The notes beneath the pieces were generated by a model, which ran no database searches, was not told the origin of the DNA, and saw nothing but the letters and a program-made list of their open reading frames with translations. 64,000 nucleotides of DNA, from contig NZ_CP152375.1 in NCBI RefSeq assembly GCF_051132615.1, forward strand, positions 496,001 through 560,000. The letters are read 5' to 3'. Positions 52,882-60,873 of the stretch are shown here, piece after piece; positions within the stretch are counted from its first letter, which is position 1; the number at the start of each line of letters is the position of its first letter. Both the position numbers and the translations under genes were made by a program. The stretch is from G051132615 sp051132615. GTDB lineage: Bacteria; Pseudomonadota; Gammaproteobacteria; Burkholderiales; Neisseriaceae.

Positions 52882-52957
52882 TGGAGCGGGAAACGAGGTT
52901 CGAACTCGCGACCTCAACCTTGGCAAGGTTGCGCTCTACCAACTGAGCTATTCCCGC
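52882..52957 (-). tRNA. tRNA-Gly (GCC)
   Basis: 76 nt with encoded CCA. Acceptor GCGGGAA, D arm AGCTCAGTTGGTAGAGC, anticodon loop CTTGCCAAG (GCC), T arm TCGCGAGTTCGAACCTCG. Directly downstream of pgsA, as glyW in E. coli, and with its own strong promoter. Confidence 0.97.
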
Positions 52958-52988
52958 TTTGTGACGCTATTGCGTTTGAAGAAGCGTG

Positions 52989-53016
52989 ATTATATAGGAT
53001 TGGATTTTATTGTCAA
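52989..53016 (-). promoter_or_regulatory. Promoter of tRNA-Gly
   Basis: On the minus strand TTGACA, 16 bases, TATAAT, 32 bases before the tRNA 5' end. Consensus-strength elements, squeezed between pgsA and the tRNA. Confidence 0.85.
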
Positions 53017-53019
53017 CCC

Positions 53020-53598
53020 CTATTTATCGGTTTCACTGGTAAAATTTTCTTTGGCGATCTTTAAATAGTAAAACATCGACCAAATTGTCAGTACTGCAGC
53101 CACAATCATTAAAATATTACCAATAACCTGTAAATTTAACCCCATAAAATTTTCTGAGTTAATTAACAGTAAAACAATGGCAACCATTTGCGCGGTGGTT
53201 TTCAATTTACCAATATAGGCAACGGCAACATTTTTTCGTTTGCCCATTTGCGCCATCCATTCACGCAAAGCTGAAATAGTGATTTCACGGCCAATAATAA
53301 TCATTGCCCAAATCATACTGGTACGGTCAAAACCAACCAATAAAATTAGGGCAACAGCCACAATTAATTTATCAGCAACGGGGTCAAGAAATGCACCAAA
53401 GCTTGATGTTTGCTCCCAACGTCTGGCTAGGTAACCATCCAGCCAATCAGTAATAGAGGCAAAAGCAAAAATAAGGGCACCTAACCAGTTGGCACAGGTG
53501 GGTGAAATCCAACTACTTGGTAAATAAAACACCACCACAAAAACAGGGATCAAAACGACTCTTAACCAAGTCAATAAAATAGGAATATTCAAAGGCAT
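53020..53598 (-). CDS. pgsA: Phosphatidylglycerophosphate synthase
   Basis: Joins CDP-diacylglycerol and glycerol-3-phosphate in the inner membrane. 192 residues, about five helices, with the CDP-alcohol phosphotransferase motif DWLDGYLARRWEQTSSFG then AFLDPVADK (D-x2-DG-x2-AR-x8-G-x3-D-x3-D). Follows uvrC by 21 bases, the standard uvrC-pgsA arrangement. Confidence 0.97.
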   Translation of the reverse strand: MPLNIPILLTWLRVVLIPVFVVVFYLPSSWISPTCANWLGALIFAFASITDWLDGYLARRWEQTSSFGAFLDPVADKLIVAVALILLVGFDRTSMIWAMIIIGREITISALREWMAQMGKRKNVAVAYIGKLKTTAQMVAIVLLLINSENFMGLNLQVIGNILMIVAAVLTIWSMFYYLKIAKENFTSETDK

Positions 53599-53619
53599 AA
53601 TAAATATTTTTCTGTTCTT

Positions 53620-55434
53620 CTAATGTAAATGATCATAAATTTTTTGTGCCAGCTCCATGCTGACCCCTGATACCTTAGATAAGTCTTCTACACTTGCAGC
53701 TTGTACCCCTCTTAGCCCACCAAACCTAGTTAATAAGGCTTGTCTACGCTTTGTTCCTACTCCAGGGATATCTTCTAAAGAAGAACTTACTCTTGCTTTA
53801 GCACGCCTTGCTCTATGTCCTGTAATGGCAAAACGATGCGCTTCATCTCTAATGGTTTGTAGCAAGTGTAACGCAGGATGATTAGGAGGTAATTGTATTG
53901 TATGGTTTTGTCTGGGTAAAATCAATTCTTCTAAACCTGCTTTACGCTCTGGCCCTTTAGCAATACCCAACAAAGGAATATCTAACCCTAGCTCTTGCCA
54001 AACATTAAGCGCCACACTAATTTGCCCTTTGCCACCATCAATTAAAACCAAATCAGGTAATTTTGTTTGTTCATTTTGCATACGCGTATAACGTCTGGTA
54101 AGCACTTCACGCATCGCACCATAATCATCTGATGCTTTTGCTGTTTCTATATTAAAACGTCTATATTGCGAAGGCTGCATGGTTTCCTTCTCGTAAACAA
54201 CGCATGAAGCGACCGTTGCCTCCCCTTGTGTATGACTGATATCAAAGCACTCTATTCTAAAGTTATTTAAATCATCTTCAGCTTCCAAAGCCAATACGTC
54301 AAGAAGGGCGACTAAACGCTCTGTTTGCGTTTGTTTTTGCGCCATTTTTTGCACAATGGCTAAATGCGCATTACGTTCAGCCATTTTTAACCATACTTTT
54401 TTCTCACCCAAGGTACGATGAATAAATGCTATTTTTTTAGGAACTTCTTCATTTAATGCTGTAATCAGTATTTCTGGAACGGGTAAATTGGTTAAAATTA
54501 AATCGGGTTTACTTTTTCCTAGGTAATGTTGTGCAATAAATGCTTCAATATAATTTTGTAAGGAATCGGTTTGATCCAATACCTTTGGGAAAAAGCTTTT
54601 ATCCCCGACATGCCGCCCTCCTCGTATACTGACCCAGTGAACACATACAATCTCCTGCTCCTGCACAACAACCAACACATCGATATTCTGATAATGCTCT
54701 TGGCTTTCTACATATTGTTTTTCTTGGACACGGCTTAATGCCTGGATCTGATCACGATATTTGGCTGCATCTTCAAAATTAAGCTCCTGTGCAGCAGCTT
54801 CCATTTTTTGTGTAATGGCGACAATAAGCTCCTGCTCTTTTTTGCCGTTTAAAAAGTCTGCTGCTTGTTGAACGGTCTGTTTGTATTCCTCTTGTGAAAT
54901 AGCACTCACACATGGTGCACTACAACGTTTGATTTGAAACAATAAACAAGGGCGTTGTCTATTTTGGAATACAGAATCTTCACAGGTTCTTAATAAAAAA
55001 ATCTTTTGTAAAATATGGATACTGTCTCGAACCGCATTACTATTGGGAAATGGACCAAAATAAGTATTGGTTTTATCTAAGTTTCCTCGATAATAACTCA
55101 TCTGAGCAAAGGTATGCGCACTAAATTTCAGATAAGGATAACTTTTATCATCTCTAAATAATATATTGTACTTAGGCGCTAAGGCTTTAATAAGATTATT
55201 TTCAAGAATTAAAGCTTCTACCTCAGAACGAGATACGGTAATGTCAACATGATCAATTTGTTTGACCATTAATTGAATACGAGGAGATAACTCCGTTTTT
55301 TGGAAATAACTACTGACACGACGTTTTAAGTTAACTGCTTTACCCACATATAAAACCTGCCCGTTTATATCTATCATGCGATAGACACCGGGCAGATTAG
55401 GTAAACTATTAAGAAATTCGTTTAAATTAAACAA
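53620..55434 (-). CDS. uvrC: Excinuclease ABC subunit C
   Basis: 604-residue dual-incision nuclease of nucleotide-excision repair. N-terminal GIY-YIG domain seen as LPGVYRMIDINGQVLYVGKA; UVR motif for UvrB contact near 200-235 (IVAITQKMEAAAQELNFEDA); RNase-H-like domain with CFDISHTQGEATVAS; and a C-terminal (HhH)2 pair (DIPGVGTKRRQALL). Normal length. First gene of uvrC-pgsA. Confidence 0.97.
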   Translation of the reverse strand: MFNLNEFLNSLPNLPGVYRMIDINGQVLYVGKAVNLKRRVSSYFQKTELSPRIQLMVKQIDHVDITVSRSEVEALILENNLIKALAPKYNILFRDDKSYPYLKFSAHTFAQMSYYRGNLDKTNTYFGPFPNSNAVRDSIHILQKIFLLRTCEDSVFQNRQRPCLLFQIKRCSAPCVSAISQEEYKQTVQQAADFLNGKKEQELIVAITQKMEAAAQELNFEDAAKYRDQIQALSRVQEKQYVESQEHYQNIDVLVVVQEQEIVCVHWVSIRGGRHVGDKSFFPKVLDQTDSLQNYIEAFIAQHYLGKSKPDLILTNLPVPEILITALNEEVPKKIAFIHRTLGEKKVWLKMAERNAHLAIVQKMAQKQTQTERLVALLDVLALEAEDDLNNFRIECFDISHTQGEATVASCVVYEKETMQPSQYRRFNIETAKASDDYGAMREVLTRRYTRMQNEQTKLPDLVLIDGGKGQISVALNVWQELGLDIPLLGIAKGPERKAGLEELILPRQNHTIQLPPNHPALHLLQTIRDEAHRFAITGHRARRAKARVSSSLEDIPGVGTKRRQALLTRFGGLRGVQAASVEDLSKVSGVSMELAQKIYDHLH

Positions 55435-55439
55435 TTCAT

Positions 55440-55859
55440 TTATTTACAATAAGTATCAATATCGTTTTGGTATTTTTGCATCAATGTTTCTTTGTTAACC
55501 ACTCGACCAGATTGAACTGTTTGTAAATTCAAACGTGCCGCTTCACAATTTGCTTTTTTGTCTTCTTCTCTCTTGCGTTTATTCTCTTCTTCAATTTTTT
55601 TGTTGTTTTCTGCAATTTTTTTGTTTAATTCAGCTTGTTGATCAGCTAAAGAGTCAGAAGGATTTTTTTCAGTCTCAGGGGCAGTAACTTCCTTAGCTGG
55701 CGCAACTTTAACTGTTACCTCTTTTGCAGGTGTTTTTGTAGGGGGTGGCACATCAGAATATACTGTGCGACCAGAAGCATCTTTATAAGTGTATACTTTA
55801 GCATGAGCCATTAACGGCAACGTTAATACACATAATAATAAAGCGGCTTTTTTATACAT
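55440..55859 (-). CDS. DUF4124-domain secreted protein
   Basis: 139 residues; the ATG at 55859 is preceded by GGAGAG. Signal peptide ends AHA; the DUF4124 motif VYTYKDASGRTVYSDVPPP follows at once. The middle is a charged coiled coil (KIEEENKRKREEDKKANCEA). Found widely in gammaproteobacteria and betaproteobacteria; function unknown. Five bases before uvrC on the same strand. Confidence 0.85.
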   Translation of the reverse strand: MYKKAALLLCVLTLPLMAHAKVYTYKDASGRTVYSDVPPPTKTPAKEVTVKVAPAKEVTAPETEKNPSDSLADQQAELNKKIAENNKKIEEENKRKREEDKKANCEAARLNLQTVQSGRVVNKETLMQKYQNDIDTYCK

Positions 55860-56009
55860 TACTCTCTCCATAATCAGTTTTGTGCCATTGTAATGCGAAA
55901 ATTAGCCAAATCCAATGGTTTTAGACTAATTTATAGAAATAATTGTACCAAAATACGCTAATTTGTTACAATTATGGGCTATCTTAGCACCTAACTGAAA
56001 GTTTACATC

Positions 56010-57473
56010 ATGCGCATTATAGAAAAAGCCTATACCTTTGATGATGTGTTACTGGTTCCAGCACACTCTCAAGTTTTACCCCGCGACGTTACTCTTAAAA
56101 CCCCCCTCACCCGCAACATCACTTTAAATATGCCCCTTATTTCTGCAGCAATGGACACGGTTACAGAAGCCCGTTTGGCTATTGCTATTGCCCAAGAAGG
56201 TGGTATTGGTATTGTACACAAAAACATGAGTATTGAACGCCAAGCCAGCCGTATTGCCAAAGTAAAAAGACATGAAAGTGGCGTTGTTAAAGACCCTGTC
56301 ACCATTGCCCCTAATATGTTGATTCGGGATTTAATTGAGCTATCGTATAAACACAAGATTTCTGGTTTACCTGTTGTTGAAAATAACCAAGTTGTTGGCA
56401 TTGTCACCAATAGGGACTTACGTTTCGAAAAACGTCTAGATCAATCTGTTGCGGCTATTATGACCCCAAGAGAAAAATTGGTCACTGTACCTGAAGGTTC
56501 AACCATAGAATATGCAAGAGAAGTTATGCATGAACATAAAGTTGAACGAGTATTGGTTGTGGATAATAACTGGCATCTAAAAGGTTTAGTCACAGTTAAA
56601 GATATTTTAAAAACCAGTGCATTTCCTAATGCCAATAAAGACGAACATGGTCAATTACGTGTAGGTGCCGCAGTTGGTGTAGGTAAGGAAACGGAAGAAC
56701 GTATCGCTGCCTTAGTAGAAGCTGGAGTGGATGTGGTTATTGTGGATACAGCTCATGGACATAGCCAAGGTGTTTTAGACCGTGTTCGCTGGGCTAAACA
56801 ACAGTACCCTCAACTTGAAGTGATTGGTGGTAATATTGCCACTTTTGATGCAGCTAAAGCTTTACTTGATGCTGGAGCAGATGGGGTTAAAGTGGGCATT
56901 GGTCCAGGCTCTATTTGTACAACTCGTATTATTGCAGGTGTCGGCGTGCCTCAATTGACTGCTATTCATAATGTTGCCAGAGCACTGGAAGGTACAGGTG
57001 TTCCTTTAATCGCAGATGGCGGTATTCGTTTTTCAGGAGATATTGCCAAAGCATTAGCAGCAGGCGCACATAGTGTAATGTTAGGAGGCATGTTTGCTGG
57101 TACCGAAGAAGCACCAGGCGAAATTGAATTGTATCAAGGCAGATCTTATAAATCTTATCGTGGCATGGGTTCTTTAGGAGCAATGAGCCAAGGTTCATCA
57201 GACCGTTATTTCCAAGATAATGAAGCCAATGCGGATAAATTCGTTCCAGAAGGTATTGAAGGGCGAGTGCCTTATAAAGGCCCTATTGCACCAGTGATTC
57301 ATCAATTGCTAGGTGGCTTACGCTCTTCTATGGGTTATCTTGGCTGTGCCACTATTGAAGATATGCATAAGAAAGCTAATTTTGTGGAAATTACTTCTGC
57401 GGGTATGAATGAATCGCATGTACACGATGTACAAATTACCAAAGAAGCACCTAATTACCATGCTAATAAATAA
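56010..57473 (+). CDS. guaB: IMP dehydrogenase
   Basis: Rate-limiting step of GMP synthesis (IMP to XMP, NAD-dependent). 487 residues: TIM barrel interrupted by two CBS domains (about 95-205, HKISGLPVVENNQVVGIVTN), the catalytic cysteine loop GIGPGSICTTRI, and the flap GSLGAMSQGSSDRY. Normal length; stand-alone with its own terminator. Confidence 0.97.
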   Translation: MRIIEKAYTFDDVLLVPAHSQVLPRDVTLKTPLTRNITLNMPLISAAMDTVTEARLAIAIAQEGGIGIVHKNMSIERQASRIAKVKRHESGVVKDPVTIAPNMLIRDLIELSYKHKISGLPVVENNQVVGIVTNRDLRFEKRLDQSVAAIMTPREKLVTVPEGSTIEYAREVMHEHKVERVLVVDNNWHLKGLVTVKDILKTSAFPNANKDEHGQLRVGAAVGVGKETEERIAALVEAGVDVVIVDTAHGHSQGVLDRVRWAKQQYPQLEVIGGNIATFDAAKALLDAGADGVKVGIGPGSICTTRIIAGVGVPQLTAIHNVARALEGTGVPLIADGGIRFSGDIAKALAAGAHSVMLGGMFAGTEEAPGEIELYQGRSYKSYRGMGSLGAMSQGSSDRYFQDNEANADKFVPEGIEGRVPYKGPIAPVIHQLLGGLRSSMGYLGCATIEDMHKKANFVEITSAGMNESHVHDVQITKEAPNYHANK

Positions 57474-57493
57474 TTAATTATTGTTATCAAATA

Positions 57494-57527
57494 AAAAAAC
57501 CAGAAAGAATTTTTCTGGTTTTTTTAT
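57494..57527 (+). terminator. guaB terminator
   Basis: AAAAAAACCAGAAA and TTTCTGGTTTTTTT stem with a short loop, 20 bases after guaB. Confidence 0.9.
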
Positions 57528-57560
57528 ATTCAGCTCAAACTGAGCACAATATATTAATAA

Positions 57561-58208
57561 TTATATAGCAATGTGATCATGCAAAGGAACATTGCTATCT
57601 TTAGCCATTGCTTGGCGATAAGCCTCTACTTTAGCTGGATAAGCAACTCCTTTGACAATGGAAAGCCCTCGTAAAGCGGCAAATAAATGAATATCATCTT
57701 CTGAGAGCACACCATTACATGCATGCTCTGTTTGAATCATTTCATTCAATACCAACAATTCTTGATTCATTTGCGCTAACAATACCGCCGTTTGCTGAAT
57801 TAATGCATCAAATGAACCCATTGTTTTTTCTTTTTTCTCAGTAAAATATAAGCGTGACGCTTCAGTCTCAAATTCAGGTAATGGCACTTTAACAAAACGT
57901 GGAATACGTAATTGATTAATGATTTGACCATTCTTCTCTAACCATTGTGCTATTTGGGGATTAGTTGCCCCAATTAGCGTAATTGGTGGGTAAAGTTGAT
58001 CAATATAATGCACAATATCCATGCTTTCAGGCATAAATGTACCATCCTCTTTTTCCAAAATAGGCGTCATTTTTTGCCCAATCATACTGATTGGTGTTTG
58101 TTCATCATCATTCAATAAATAATGTACCTGAACAGATTGTTTTTTTATGCCAAAAATCATTCTTGCTTTCACACAAAAAGGACAATGATCATATACATAT
58201 AGTTTCAT
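57561..58208 (-). CDS. grxB: Glutaredoxin 2
   Basis: 215 residues, the size of the GST-like Grx2, not the small glutaredoxins. Start at 58208: AAGGGA upstream and MKLYVYDHCPFC matches the family. Redox site CPFC near residue 9; then DDEQTPISMIGQKMTPIL (the glutathione-binding loop) and a helical GST-like C-domain with a characteristic DIHLFAALRGLSIVKG. Single gene. Confidence 0.94.
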   Translation of the reverse strand: MKLYVYDHCPFCVKARMIFGIKKQSVQVHYLLNDDEQTPISMIGQKMTPILEKEDGTFMPESMDIVHYIDQLYPPITLIGATNPQIAQWLEKNGQIINQLRIPRFVKVPLPEFETEASRLYFTEKKEKTMGSFDALIQQTAVLLAQMNQELLVLNEMIQTEHACNGVLSEDDIHLFAALRGLSIVKGVAYPAKVEAYRQAMAKDSNVPLHDHIAI

Positions 58209-58279
58209 GTGCGTTCCCTTACTTATATTTATCGCCTTAAACGCCACACTCAATTACTGATCTGTAGTTTATTAAGGCT

Positions 58280-58645
58280 TTACTCTGATTCTTTAACTTT
58301 CTGATTTATTTTATCTTTTGCTTCTTCAACTTTTTGTTTAGCGGCATTTTTTATTTCTTCGGCTTTTTGCTCAGTAGCACCTTTTACTTCTTCGGCTTTT
58401 TGTTCCTCAGTACCTTTTATTTCCTCAGCTTTTTGTGCAGCAGCATCTTTTGTTTCTTCAATTTTTTGATTTGCTGAGTCTTCCACTTTTTTTACTTCAT
58501 CTTTCATTTCATTCAGCGTATCTTTTGAATCATCAACAATAGCATCTTTTACCTGCTCTGGTGTAGTTTGTTCCTGAGTTTTTTCAGAACAAGCACTTAG
58601 CAATAAACCACTACATAATGCAATAACAGTTAATTTTTTAAACAT
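58280..58645 (-). CDS. Repeat-containing lipoprotein, copy 2
   Basis: 121 residues with lipobox LSAC (Cys19). After EKTQEQTTPEQVKDAIVDD the mature part is a series of about six 11-residue amphipathic helical repeats such as AQKAEEIKGTE and EQKAEEVKGAT, very rich in Lys and Glu. LEA- or apolipoprotein-like; it may coat membrane or bind peptidoglycan. Paralogue of the 59055 gene and separated from it by a decayed frdD copy. Confidence 0.8.
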   Translation of the reverse strand: MFKKLTVIALCSGLLLSACSEKTQEQTTPEQVKDAIVDDSKDTLNEMKDEVKKVEDSANQKIEETKDAAAQKAEEIKGTEEQKAEEVKGATEQKAEEIKNAAKQKVEEAKDKINQKVKESE

Positions 58646-58779
58646 GATTTAATTCCTTATTGATAATGTTCATAATGTTTTATGATTTTACACTAAATCA
58701 ATCTAAAATATATTTATTTTTAAATTTTATTTTAAAAATTAAGAAAAAATATCAATCAACAAAAAATCTATTTAATTTA

Positions 58780-58960
58780 AAATTTAACAAATTACAATAG
58801 AGCAAGCGACAAATTTACTTAATACAACATAAAAAATAAGATTAAAATTTAATATTTTGGGGCCATATAAAGCATAATGGACGCAATAAAAGCTAAAAAT
58901 AATTTTATCTATTGATGAATAAGCTTGAGTGAATCAATATAATGCATTTTAATCCATGAT
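58780..58960 (-). pseudogene. Decayed second copy of frdD
   Basis: Between the two lipoprotein genes, in the same relative place as frdD is to the first. Matches seen: ATAAAGCATAATGGACGCA against GTAAAGCATGATGAATACGA, AGCTAAAAATAATTTTATC against AGCCAAAAATAATTTCCCG, and GAGTGAATCAATA against GAAACAATTGAATC. It has deletions and no open frame. The flanks of both lipoprotein genes also match, so frdD plus lipoprotein was duplicated in tandem. The rest of 58646-59054 is AT-rich. Confidence 0.55.
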
Positions 58961-59054
58961 TTCAGAGAGCAATATGTCATTTTTACTTTATAAAATAGAC
59001 ATTATTGCTCATCCAATTTTATGTATTTTACCCTTGAATTTTTATTTATTTGTA

Positions 59055-59288
59055 CTACTGATTGCCATTGGTTTTACCAATATTTTCTTCAGCTTCTTTA
59101 AATTTTTGGTTCGCTAAATCTTCTGCTTTTTTGACATCGTCTTTCATGTCATTCAAACGTCCTTGTGTGTGATCAATAATGGCATCTTTGACCTGATCAG
59201 GTGTCGTTTTTTCTTGTGACTTTTCAGAACAAGCACTCAATAACAACAAACCACTACATAAGATCGAAATACTGATTTTTTTTAACAT
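59055..59288 (-). CDS. Lipoprotein, copy 1 (short)
   Basis: 77 residues, lipobox LLSAC (Cys20), then EKSQEKTTPDQVKDAIIDH nearly identical to the start of copy 2, followed by a single stretch of amphipathic helix (AEDLANQKFKEAEENIG). It is the form without repeat expansion. Just downstream of frdD on the same strand (91 bases), so read-through from the frd operon is possible. Function unknown. Confidence 0.78.
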   Translation of the reverse strand: MLKKISISILCSGLLLLSACSEKSQEKTTPDQVKDAIIDHTQGRLNDMKDDVKKAEDLANQKFKEAEENIGKTNGNQ

Positions 59289-59379
59289 GATTTTATTCCT
59301 TAATTGAATTTACCTTAGTTTTATTTTACACCAAATTAATTGAAAATATATTTTTATCAATTTCTTTCATTTCAAAAAA

Positions 59380-59724
59380 TTAATAAATAATAATCAAATA
59401 CACGGCAATCACACTGAGCACAGCACAGGAAAAATAAGATAAAAACTTACTAAAGGGAAAATGAATTTTTAAGTCATGTAAAGCATGATGAATACGATGA
59501 AAAGCACACCATAAAGGTAAAATAATGACAACAGCCAAAAATAATTTCCCGATTAAAGAGTGTGCGAAAGAAACAATTGAATCACTGGTTTGTGTTGATG
59601 CAAATGGTAAAATAAAAGCAACCACAATAATGACAATAGGGGCAACTATGGCACTGACCATACCACCAGCACCAAACATTCCCCAAAATATAAGCTCATT
59701 TGATCGTTTTTCTGATTGTTTCAT
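59380..59724 (-). CDS. frdD: Fumarate reductase membrane anchor FrdD
   Basis: 114 residues, three membrane helices. KRSNELIFWGMFGAGGMVSAI, the conserved FrdD start, and LWCAFHRIHHALHDLKIHFP with the quinone-site His residues are diagnostic. Last gene of frdABCD; eight bases after frdC. Confidence 0.93.
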   Translation of the reverse strand: MKQSEKRSNELIFWGMFGAGGMVSAIVAPIVIIVVAFILPFASTQTSDSIVSFAHSLIGKLFLAVVIILPLWCAFHRIHHALHDLKIHFPFSKFLSYFSCAVLSVIAVYLIIIY

Positions 59725-59732
59725 ATTTGTTC

Positions 59733-60125
59733 TTATTTAAAAATTAAAAATAAAAGAATAATGGAAACGGCTAAAGTAGCCCCCCATAAAATACTTACAG
59801 GAATAATGTCTGGTAACTTTTGCCCACGTACAATAATCATTTTTGCTTTAGGTGCTAACTCAAACCAAGTTTTTGTGTGCAATAAGGCAGCCAACAAACT
59901 GATGATATTCAAAACAAGGATAAAAGGTTTTTTTAAAAAGCCGATAAAACCTGCCCATGCTTCTACCCCCTGCCCCAAACAAAACACACCATATATTAAT
60001 ACCAAACTAAACCATAAGGTAAAAACTGCCGTTCCTTCTCTGAGCATGTAAAAACGGAAAAAAGGATTTTTTTGCCACCAACTTGCCGTCAATTCTTTTT
60101 TAAAAGGTTTTCGTTTAGTTTGCAT
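59733..60125 (-). CDS. frdC: Fumarate reductase membrane anchor FrdC
   Basis: 130 residues with three helices. TKRKPFKKELTASWWQKNPF then FRFYMLREGTAVFTLWFSL gives the E. coli-type FrdC N-terminus. The ATG at 60125 follows the frdB stop by one base; a frame from 60143 overlaps frdB and is less likely. Anchors FrdAB to the membrane and helps form the menaquinol site. Confidence 0.94.
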   Translation of the reverse strand: MQTKRKPFKKELTASWWQKNPFFRFYMLREGTAVFTLWFSLVLIYGVFCLGQGVEAWAGFIGFLKKPFILVLNIISLLAALLHTKTWFELAPKAKMIIVRGQKLPDIIPVSILWGATLAVSIILLFLIFK

Positions 60126-60126
60126 C

Positions 60127-60873
60127 TTATTCTTTCTGAGCACGATTTTTGGCTAAGGCAAATAAAAAATCTGTGGCACTGTCTGCTTTTCCTTGTTGAA
60201 TCGCAGCAGCAGGGTCAACACCTTTAGGACAAACTTTTGAGCAATAACCAACAAAGGTGCAGCTCCATACACCATTATCTGTATTAAAAACAGGTAAACG
60301 TTCTTTTTTGCCTGCATCACGATTATCTAAATTATAGCGTTGCGCCAAAGCCAATGCCGCAGGCCCAACAAATTCTGGATTCAAACCAAATTGAGGACAA
60401 GCTGCATAACATAAGCCACAGTTAATACACATTGAAAATTGCTGATATTTGGTTAATTGTGCTGGTGTCTGCTTAGTTGGCCCATCGGCAATAGAGAGTG
60501 GTTTATCATTGATAATATAGGGTTTTATTTTTTCTAATGAAGACATAAAACGCCCCATATCAACCACTAAATCACGTTCAATCGGAAAATGAGCCAATGG
60601 CTCTACCAGCAATCCATCGGGGTAATCTCGTAAAAATACTTTACAGGCTAACTTAGGAATATTATTGACCATCATGCCGCAAGAACCACATATGGCCATT
60701 CGACAAGACCAACGAAAAGACAGATCAGCACACAAGTTTTCTTTAATATAATTTAATGCATCTAATAATGATGTTGTTTGATCATAAGGTACTTGGAAAG
60801 TCTGTAAAAAAGGTTGCTCATCCTGTTCTGGCCGATATCTTGATACTTGTATGGCAATATTATTTTGCACCAT
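60127..60873 (-). CDS. frdB: Fumarate reductase iron-sulfur subunit
   Basis: 248 residues from the ATG at 60873, which matches the usual start (NIAIQVSRYRPEQD) and overlaps frdA by 14 bases. Clusters: 2Fe-2S in CRMAICGSCGMMV and LAC; 4Fe-4S in CINCGLCYAACPQFG; 3Fe-4S in CTFVGYCSKVCPKG. Distinct from the sdhB at 15.6 kb. Confidence 0.95.
   Translation of the reverse strand: MVQNNIAIQVSRYRPEQDEQPFLQTFQVPYDQTTSLLDALNYIKENLCADLSFRWSCRMAICGSCGMMVNNIPKLACKVFLRDYPDGLLVEPLAHFPIERDLVVDMGRFMSSLEKIKPYIINDKPLSIADGPTKQTPAQLTKYQQFSMCINCGLCYAACPQFGLNPEFVGPAALALAQRYNLDNRDAGKKERLPVFNTDNGVWSCTFVGYCSKVCPKGVDPAAAIQQGKADSATDFLFALAKNRAQKE

Noticed and set aside
52829..53068. Open frame giving GAGNEVRTRDLNLGKVAL
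   Set aside because: This is the well-known false peptide from reading across a tRNA-Gly gene.
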